DNA from: Pleodorina starrii
Taxonomy: Eukaryota; Chlorophyta; Chlorophyceae; Chlamydomonadales; Volvocaceae
NCBI GenBank assembly: GCA_030267565.1
Contig: BRXU01000039.1
Location: 434,001 to 498,000 of the forward strand
Length of the DNA: 64,000 nt
Reading direction: 5' to 3'
Under the pieces are notes generated by a model. It was given only the letters and a program-made list of their open reading frames with translations, made no database searches and was not told the DNA's origin. Position numbers and translations under genes: made by a program. Shown here piece after piece: positions 55,990 to 64,000 of the stretch; the first letter of the stretch is position 1, and every line of letters begins with the position of its first letter.

Positions 55990-58900
55990 TGCGAACCTCG
56001 CGGCGACCGGCCCAACGCCAACGCCGGCGCCAGCTGTCGCGACTGCGGCGCCGCCGCCGCCAACTCCGTTCCCGGGTCGAGACGCCGTCGCCGCCGCAAT
56101 TGTCCCTCGCGCCCTCTGCGCGGCGCTGAGCGCTGTCGCCGTTGCCGCCACGGCCACGGCCGCAGCGGGCGACTGTGGCTGTGGATGCGACTGCGCCGGT
56201 GTCTTCCGGGCGCCTGCTGCTGCTGCTGCTGCTGCTGCGGGCGTCTGCAGCTGCTGCAACTGACCGCGCACGTCCTTCTCTATCTTGGTCAGTACCTGGA
56301 GTGGAGTTGTGTGGAGTGGAGTGGAGCGCGGGTGGGGTGGAGCGCGAGTGTGATGGAGATGAGACCGCAGCGATGGAACGTAGGCGACGTAGGCAGGCGA
56401 ACGCACCCGGGGGCGCGGATGAGTGCGGGGGTTATCCACGGGGGTATAGGCCGGAGCCCGTGAACGGTAAAGTAACAGAAGAAGGCCGTCTCGTCTGCAA
56501 AAGGACAGCGAGTGCGCGGATGGGCGGGTGGGTGTGTGGCACCACCGTCCGACATTTGCCCCACATGGGAGTCAAACCGCTGCTGGGAGGCCAACAGGCC
56601 AGCGCCCCCCCCAAATCCTCGCGCCTGTCGCCTCATTGAAGGGGGGCAAACACACGCACAGCCGCTGCGGTTGCGGCTAATCCGCACGCACGCTGTCATC
56701 TTTCGTGTTTCGGGTCGGGTGTCAGTCAGTGGTGGACTGGTTGTGTGTCTGCGCAGTCAGTGGTACACGGACGAGTAACGTCCGCCAGGCCGCAGCGGCA
56801 AAGGGGCTTGTGCGTTACGGTAATGAGCCGGTGCTCTGCATACCGTACCCACCGTACCTTGACAATCGCCTCGAATCTGGGTCGCTTTTCGGGGCTGGTT
56901 GCCAGGCAGGCCCGGCCCAGTCGGACCAGTGCGGGGTGGGCGGAGGAGGGCCACTCGGGCTTGAGCTGCGGAGGGGGGGGGGTGAGAGGGAGGAGGGAGG
57001 AGACGGGGACGGGGTTAAGGACGACACGCATCAGCCATCACACCACACCACATCACATCACTTGTTCACACCACACCACATAAAGCAGTCCGCATGCAGC
57101 AGGACGCACCGTGCCCTGCGACACGCCGACCAGGATCTGCGGTACGGTACAGTTGCCGTACGGCATGATCTCGCCGGTCACGAGCTGCCACAGCAGGATG
57201 CCGAAGGAGAAGACGTCTGCGGAGAGGTTAGGAGGGGGAGAGGGTGAGGTGAGGAGCGGAGAGCGATGAGGCGCGGGAGGCGGAAACGCAGGCCAACAAG
57301 GGACGCAATGGGGAGACTAAAGGCGGGGGAAACAAGGCGGAGGCGGAACGCCAACGCCAACCCCAACCGCAGCCCTGAAACCCCTGGATTCCGCGGCCGC
57401 AGCAAACATCCCCCTCCCCCCCAAAACCTGTGTGGTTCGATCACGCTGTCGTTTGCCCTCCCTGGTCTCGTCCGCGGGACGAGAACGAAGGGCCACCTGG
57501 CCCGGTGGCTGCACCCCCCGAATGGCTGCACCTTCCCACAACAGCCCAGCCCAGCCCAGCCCAGCCCAGCCCAGCCCAGCCCAGCCCAGCCCAAGGCCTC
57601 CTAGTACGGTAACGCAAAAGTGCGCGAGCTGTGGATCCCCACCTGAGGCCTTCAGCCAGGTGCCCATAATGACCTCCGGAGCCATAACCGTTACCGTTGA
57701 CCAGTGGTTGAGATCCAACGGCTTCTCCCCGCGAGTCACCTGCGGACGACCGCCGCGGCCGCCAGAGGGGAGGGCGAATTCGGATCCGGGTTTGGATCTG
57801 GGTTTGGATCTGGGTTTGGATCCAGGTTTGGATCTGGGTTTAGATCTGGGTTTGGATCCGGGTTTGGATCTGGCGTCTTCGTGGAACCGCCCCGGGGAGT
57901 CCGGGCAGACTCGGCGAGGGAAGGTGTGAGGGTAATAAGGGTAATAAGAAGGGCCCGGGGCGAGGGGAACGCAACGCACGCGTGTGAGGGTGGGGTCGAG
58001 TGCGTTGGCGCGACGAGCATGAGCATGTTATGTTATGTTTCAGTATGGGGGGGCTTTCTGGGCCCATTCTAGGGTGAGGGCACCGCCGCCAATCAAGCGA
58101 GCATGTGTGCGGCTGAGGGGGGCGAGAGGAGGCCTCGGAACACCCGTCCACCCATCTCCGCCATTAACGATCCCCGCGTGCCATCCACCGGCACACCGCC
58201 CACCTTGCTGAGGTCAAACTTAGGGTTTGAACATGTACTGCAAACGTGCAACAGGTACGACACGCACGACAGCCGTACCTTGCTGAGTCCGAAGTCACTG
58301 ACTACCGCCACGAATCCCCTCCTGTCGCTCCTGCACCCCCTCAGCAGCACATTCCCGGGCTTGAGGTCTCCGTGGATGATGCCGTTGGCGTGGAGGTGGC
58401 ACATGCCCTGCGTGTCAATGTGTGTGTGTATGGGGGGCAGGAGAGGGGGCAGGGGCAGGGGCAGGGGCAGGGGCGAAGTGGGAGGGGTGAGGGCAGGGGA
58501 GGGGGGCCGGGTTGCTAATAGCAATCCGGGAAGGGGAGGGCTATCGGGGTGAGACGCGCGGGTGTGGGCACAGGTGCAGTTGTGTGATCATCCACAGGTG
58601 AGAGGTTTGCCGGCTGGCTGGCGAGGGCCTAAAACCCTAAAACCCTAAAACCCCAAAACCCTAACGCCACTGACCAGGCACTGAGACGAGGAGCGTTCGA
58701 AGGGAGAGAGCCCCCTGGGGAGGAACAGACGGCAAGCCCCTTGGCGCTTCCCCCCCTGGCGCCCATCCCCCCTGGCGCAATGCATCAGTCCGGGGTTGCC
58801 AGGAGCCACATGCACATCCCCGGCAGCTTGATGATGAATTAACAGCTGCGACGGTCTTCTAAGCATACTTGTTTCCTTCAACAGCACGATGCACCGACCG

Positions 58901-60437
58901 ACCCACGGGTCGTCAGCGCCTCTTTCCCTTCCTTCCCTAACCATCACCGACCCGCGGGTCAACAGTGCCGCTTCTCCCCCCCCCCGTGAACTCCCACCAA
59001 CCCTCACCACCGACCCACAGAACCGGCAGCAACCCCTCCTCCTTCCCATCAGCCACCACCGACCCATGGGTCGGTCCGCAGCAACCCGTCCTCCTTCCCC
59101 CGTCCGCACACTGCTCCGTACCTGCGCCACATCTCGGGCGGTGCGCAGCAGCGCCCGAAGCAGCACCCGCCTCGACGCGCTGACCGAAGTAGGTGACACG
59201 TCAGCTGTCGCCAGCGCTCCAGGGGGGGTGCACGGCGGCGTCAGCGCCCGGCCCAGCGTGGCACTGGAAGTCCACATCGCCCCGCCGCCGCCGCCGCCGC
59301 CAGTCCCCATTCCGCTGCCGCCGCCGCAGCCCAGGATGCCACCGGCGGCGGCGGCTCGGCTGAAAGTGCTGCCGCCGGTGCTGCCGCCGCCGCCGCCACC
59401 GCCGTCCTCCTCGGGCCAGGTGCTGTCGATGCGGAATATGCCGCGCTTGATGGCCGAGAGCAGCGAGCCGCGGTCGCAGTGCTCCTACGTGTACGACAAT
59501 GTACGGCAGCGGTGCGGATGAGGAGAGGTGTGCGGCACGGGGCGCAGTCAATGGCGAGAGAGTGCTCTGCGATACGCAACACACGCGGGCGGTGCTTCCG
59601 GCACCTCCACGGATCTCACCACACTCGCCACCGCTGGGAAACAAAGTTGGGAAGCAAGTCGGGGGGTTATCCACGTATAGGCCGGAGCCCGTCGGGGGGG
59701 GCCGGGGGGAGCAAGTCGGGGGGGGGGGCCCGGGAGCGTCGCCGCGCCAGAGGCGTCGGCTCGGAGCCACGGCGCTGCGAGGTGGGTCTGCGTGCCAACC
59801 CCAACCCCGACCCCGTGCGCAGGCGGGGAGTCGCCAGGCGGGGCGATCCCCTTTCCCCTTCCCCCTTCTTCCTCAACCGTCAGCAAGTCAGACGTTTCTC
59901 CTCCTTCGCACACGCACAACACACACACGCTTCGCCCCTCTGGAGCCCCGCGATTCCCCCATTCCGCGGCTCTGCCTCACGAAACGAGTCGCCCGTCGCA
60001 GCCCTCAGCACAACCACAACAACGACAACGACACCGTATCACATCCGCAACAACCATCGACTGTCGTACCATGATGATGTGCGTCATGTACATGCCCGGC
60101 CGGGCTTTTAGGTACGACAGCACTTGCCGTACAGTCCAGCACTGCGAACCCAGGCAGGCCTCCGGGTCACCGAACCTGCACCCGGTCGGGGGATGGGGTG
60201 GGATGCGGGGGGGGGGAGTGGGTTAGGGGGCGGGGAACACGGGCCGGTTTCGGAGCGTGCCGAGGACACACGAAGGCGCCCACACGAAGGCGCCGCGCTG
60301 TAAGCAGCAAATGCTTATCCCGCGGGTGCTCAGGAGCCAGGCTTACACTCCCCCCCTTAGAGCGAGCCGTCCTCGGCGTCCATGCATGTGCTCAATCCAC
60401 AAAACGCGTCAAACCACACCAACCATTCAGGCAGGCA

Positions 60438-60468
<31 letters not shown>

Positions 60469-63400
60469 TGGCTGGCAGGCAGCCAGGCTTCGAACCCGGG
60501 CAGGCAGGCATGCCGGCAGGCAGGCGGGTATGCAGCGCTGTTCCAGCGCAGGGGCCAATCCCCGCTCCAACTGCAACTGCGCGCCCCTCCCCCTCCACCC
60601 TCCACACACGCAGAGAAGCATACACACTTACACATACGCAGAGAAACACACACGCAGAGAGGAACACACGCATACACGCGCACACACACAAAAATCCCCA
60701 TTCCTGTGGAACACCCTAGGGTCCGAAAATGGCAGAGGCCCGCCGCCACCCCACCCCCCAAACCTCAGTTGGGGGTGGGGCCGCCCACCAACGGCGGCCC
60801 GCCCGCCGTTGGTTGGCGCAAGGCCCGCCCGCCCGCCAACGCACCCATCCTCTGATTGGAACGTCGAGGTCATCTTGATGTTGGTGTTGGTGTGCCCTCC
60901 CCAGCCAGCCGACGCGCCGCCGCCGCCGCCGCCGTGACCGCTCAACGTCCTCGGCGCCGAAGCCCGCGGCCCGGCGGCAGCGGCGCCGCCGCCGCCGCCA
61001 CACGTGACGCCGCCGCCGCCGTCGGCGGTGGCAATGATGACGTCCACGTCGGCCGCGTCGGCGGCGGAGCTGGCGTCGGCGGCGGCGCTCCGCGGCATGC
61101 TCAGCGGCGAGCGGCCCCGGTGGGTGGCCATGGGGCTGCGAGGCGGGCTGTTGAGAGGCGGCTGGCTGACGTGCACGGGTCCGGTAGGCCCCAGGAAATC
61201 GGCGAACCAGCTCCGGAGCGCTCTGGGGAGAACGCCACCGCCTCCGCCTCCGCCTCCGCCACCGCCGACGACACCGCTGGCGGCGCCGGCCGCCAGCGGG
61301 GAGCCCAGCGGCACCGACCGTATGCAGCCAGGGACGTCCTGGCAGCGGCCGGTGGACACGGCGGCGGCGGCGGCGGCGCCGTCACCGCAGCTGCCCTCCA
61401 CGGCGGCGGCGGCGGCCGCCGGCGGCGGCGGCACACCGGCGCTCGCCCAGTCGCCGCTGCCCCGCCCGCCGCCAGCCACCGCCGCCACAACCGCCGACGG
61501 CGACGAGGACGTCAGCGGCGGAATGTCGGTTAGGCTAGGAATGCCCAGACGCGACAGGCGCTGCGTCGTGCAGGCGGCGGCGGCGGTGCCGCCGCCGCCG
61601 CTGCCGCAGCCGCTGGCGACGCCGCCGCCGCCGAGCGGCGGTGCAGCGGCGCCGCCGCCGCCGCCGCCGTGGCCTCCTGCCACCAGTCCTTGCAGGTAGC
61701 GGGTCCGGCGGTTGGCATTGAGGCTGTCCGAGATGGTGGTGTACGACTCCATCAACGACTCCAGGAGCTCCTGCGAGGGAAGTGAAGGGTTTTAGGGTTT
61801 TAGGGTTTTAGGGTTTCAGTTGGGTTTCAGTTGGGTTCAGATTAGGCAGTAGGCCCGGGGGCCCGGCGGGGGGCCCGGGGGATGACAGATCAGATCAGAT
61901 CAGGCCAGGCGGGGGGAGTTTGGGTTCCAGTCAGGGAAAGGGACACCACGGGGAGAGGCGAGGCGGGGCGAGGCGAGGCCAACCACGGCGGACATCGAGG
62001 GGAGGAAAGGGGCGGCGGGTGATGTCTGTGTCCTACAGTCTTACAGTGGGCCTCCCCCGCCTCGCCCTCCCCCTCCCTCTCCCCCTCCTCCTCCCTCTCG
62101 CCCTCCTCCTCCCTCCACCTCCCCCTCCTCCTCCTCCTCCGCCCTCCTCCTCCCTCTCGCCCTCCTCCTCCCCCTCCTCCCTCTCCCCCCCTCCTCCCCC
62201 TCGCCCTCCTCCTCGCCTCACCGTGCCTCCCTCCTCGATGCTCCCCTGCTGATGCAGGTCGCTGTCGTTGAAGGACGCCTCAGTCAGGCGGCTGCACTCA
62301 AATGCGTACGTGTGGAGCACGTTGGGGTGGTTCACCTGGGGGGGTGTAGGGGTGAGGGGGGTGGGTGGGTGGGTGGGTGGGGGATCAGGGAGTGATATGT
62401 TCCTTTATATACCAATGACTGCCGCGCAACCCTTGACAGTTTTATAGTAATTAGTTTGCGCAAGTCGCGGCGCGCCATTGAGAGGAGGAGATGATTCTTG
62501 GAGTCGCGCAACCACCTCCCACTGCTGGCCTCTCCCCCCTGGCCATCCCAGGCGCGCGATCCTCTTCCCCCTCACTGCCCCCCAATGCCTGCTGCTGCTG
62601 CCGCCCTCGCTGCCCTCGCCTCCACTCGTGACCGACCCTCGCTTGCGAGTACCACTGGTCCCCGTCGACCGCCGCTGTCGCGGTGGCTGACCCACAATTC
62701 CTTTCCAAAACCGCGCACCCCCCGACGGAATTATATGCGCGACTTTGCGCGGCTCTGCGCGGCGTTGCGCATGCTTTTCATATTAATTAATTACCGGTAT
62801 TTATGTGCGATCGACGCGATTGACGCGATCGACGATACCCTGAGGGCACATGCTTAAGCAGGAGCGAGGCTCCCACGTCTCACAAACCCCCAACCCCTAC
62901 CCCGACCCCAACCCCAACCCCAACCCCGACCCCCACCCCAACCCCCGACCCCCCACCCCCACCCACCACGGTGCTCACGACGCCCTCCAGTGCCGCCGCG
63001 TCCACCCGCCCATTCGCCTCCGTCAAAAGAAACTTGACCGCAACCAACACACCCTGCCACACACCCTGAGGAAGGGGGGGAGGGGGGAGGGGTGTGTGTG
63101 TGGGTGGGAGGAGGCGGACAACAACAACAGACGAATACAGAACGCAGTCCAAAAAGAGGGGGCAACTAAACGGAAGTTAATTATGGACACGGGCGCCGTC
63201 AGGAGACTCTTAACTTCAGCAAGCATATGAAACCACGAACCGCGAACCAGGCGGGCGAGCGACGAAAGACGCCCGGCGAGCCACGAAAGACCCCCGCCTT
63301 GCCGTACGTCTTGCCGTATATTCATCCATACATCATGCCGTACATCCGTACGCACCTGGAACACCACACCGCCGCCGCCCTGCCCGATCCATCGCAGCCC

Positions 63401-64000
63401 GGTGATCTCCCGGGACAGAGCAGCCAGGTTGAACGAGGCGGGCGCCGATGCGGCCAGGTGCAGCAGAGTGCTGTTGGACTGCTGCTGCAGGAAGGGGAGC
63501 AGAGCCATCTGGGACCAGGGGGGGGGGGAGTCGGGGGGTCGGGGGTCGGGGGGGGGTTAAGAATCATGCGATGAGACCGCAGCGGTGGAACGGAGGTGAC
63601 GGGGTCCGGGGCGGGGTTTTTGCAGGGTGGTAGTGTAGCGGGGATCTGGGGGGCACCAGATGGGTTGTGGGTGTGTGGGTTGTGTACTTGTGTTGGAAGG
63701 CGGCGGCGGCATCTGTCGGCATTAGACCCCACCCAGGCAGTCAAGTTAGACCCCACCTGCGACGCCCCCTTACCTGCGACATGTGCCTGGACGCGTACGG
63801 CAGGTGCCGCGGACCCGTCGGCGCCGCCGCCAGCCCGTGCGCCTCCGCCAGCGCCTCTATGGGCCAGTACACCTTGCCGTACGGCACCGAATCCGGCGGC
63901 GGCGCCGCTGCCGCGCCACCCGCCGCCGACGCGGCCGCCGACTGTAGGCCCTTGCCACCCCCGCTGCCGGCGCTGCCGTTGCCCTTGAACGGCCCCGACC
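55642..64000 (-). CDS. TKL-type Ser/Thr protein kinase, copy C (5' end outside window)
   Basis: Exons (minus): >64000-63774, 63508-63356, 63065-62970, 62335-62222, 61770-60845, 60175-60070, 59484-59122, 58407-58279, 57739-57643, 57216-57110, 56965-56858, 56295-55642; all phases join. Motifs in order: GQGGGGVVF, VAVKF, NHPNVLHTY, a 300-residue Gly/Ala/Pro-rich insert, SYLKARPGMYMTHIIM, EHCDRGSL, HGDLKPGN (non-RD), DFGLSK, MAPEVIMG, DVFSFGILLWQL and KRPRFEAIVK. The last exon gives a 200-residue Ala/Gly/Pro-rich tail ending KLRFL. Compared with copy B, the large insert is one exon (B has an intron within it) and there is an intron after FEAIVK (B has none). Two introns carry TTTTAGGG repeats. 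As in copy B, the window shows no membrane segment. The N-terminus lies beyond base 64000. Confidence 0.88.
56428..56511 (-). repeat. Dispersed repeat, second copy
   Basis: Reverse-complement copy of 53112-53194, lying in the last kinase C intron. Confidence 0.75.
57544..57596. repeat. CAGCC pentanucleotide microsatellite
   Basis: About ten CAGCC units in a kinase C intron. Confidence 0.95.
57778..57872. repeat. GGATCTGGGTTT minisatellite
   Basis: About eight 12-bp units (GGATCYRGGTTT) in a kinase C intron. A similar GGATCT repeat is at about 11066-11158 in an intron of the membrane-protein gene. Confidence 0.9.
58629..58664 (-). repeat. Interstitial telomere-type repeat (CCCTAAAA)n
   Basis: Four units of CCCTAAAA, one with CCCCAAAA, in the kinase C intron between 58408 and 59121. 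Confidence 0.9.
58900..59072. repeat. Three GACCCRYGGGTC palindromes in one kinase C intron
   Basis: Perfect copies at 58900-58911 (GACCCACGGGTC), 58949-58960 (GACCCGCGGGTC) and 59061-59072 (GACCCATGGGTC). A half copy lies near 59016. Confidence 0.95.
59661..59693 (-). repeat. Fragment of the GGCCTATACGTGGATAA dispersed repeat
   Basis: Carries TTATCCACGTATAGGCCGGA, then GCCCGT, as in 56440-56462 and inverted at 53166-53188. It lies in the kinase C intron between 59485 and 60069. Confidence 0.7.
60432..60480. repeat. GGCA microsatellite
   Basis: About ten GGCA units with interruptions in a kinase C intron. Confidence 0.9.
61787..61818 (+). repeat. Interstitial telomere-type repeat (TTTTAGGG)n
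   Basis: Three to four units of TTTTAGGG, directly upstream (in kinase C sense) of the acceptor at 61771. Confidence 0.92.
62045..62218. repeat. Polypyrimidine (CCTCCTCCC)n tract
   Basis: About 170 bp of nearly pure C/T on the + strand. On the kinase C strand it lies just after the donor at 62221, an unusual position because it is purine there. Confidence 0.9.

Noticed and set aside
60480..60510. tRNA-like TTCGAACCCGGG near a GGCA repeat
   Set aside because: No matching acceptor stem or anticodon arm; a chance T-loop-like string.

Overview
The window is nuclear DNA from a GC-rich, intron-dense green alga of the Volvocales (Chlamydomonas/Volvox relatives). Signs of this are genes cut into many short exons with GT...AG introns, long Pro/Ala/Gly/Gln/Ser tracts in proteins, abundant (CA)n and purine/pyrimidine microsatellites, candidate TGTAA polyadenylation signals, and interstitial runs of the TTTTAGGG telomere repeat type. 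Exons were predicted by reading splice sites, checking that intron phases join, and comparing the three kinase paralogues in the window with each other. Positions may be off by a base or two.

Layout, left to right: (1) 3' part of a TKL-type protein kinase, copy A (+, window start to 3157); (2) a small single-exon SnoaL/NTF2-like protein (+, 5830-6345); (3) an 8-exon gene for a secreted-then-anchored type I membrane protein of 857 aa (-, 13885-9057); (4) a complete or nearly complete kinase, copy B (+, about 16329-24583); (5) about 9 kb of repeat-rich DNA (24.6-33.7 kb), including a long inverted repeat with two arms of about 1.35 kb that carry a GC-rich minisatellite; (6) a serine peptidase of family S9 (prolyl-oligopeptidase type) in at least 17 exons (+, 33713-44011), with a probable N-myristoylation site; (7) peroxisomal malate dehydrogenase with a PTS2 signal, 6 exons, 345 aa (+, 46704-49541); (8) a repeat-rich stretch with a decayed reverse-transcriptase element (about 51.8-52.3 kb); (9) kinase copy C (-, 55642 to beyond the window end).

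The kinases are clear paralogues. Five catalytic exons match in length or nearly so and share intron phase, while single introns were gained or lost in individual copies. The other genes are ordinary metabolic or surface-protein genes with no evident functional link to each other.

The least explained signals are two dispersed short-sequence families. One is the octamer TGYCGTAC/GTACGRCA, far above chance and concentrated in introns and at their ends. The other is the perfect 12-bp palindrome GACCCRYGGGTC, present about 15 times, including inside coding exons. Three copies of a roughly 80-150 bp SINE/LINE-tail-like repeat sit in (CA)n tracts or end in one. I saw no tRNA, rRNA or CRISPR array.
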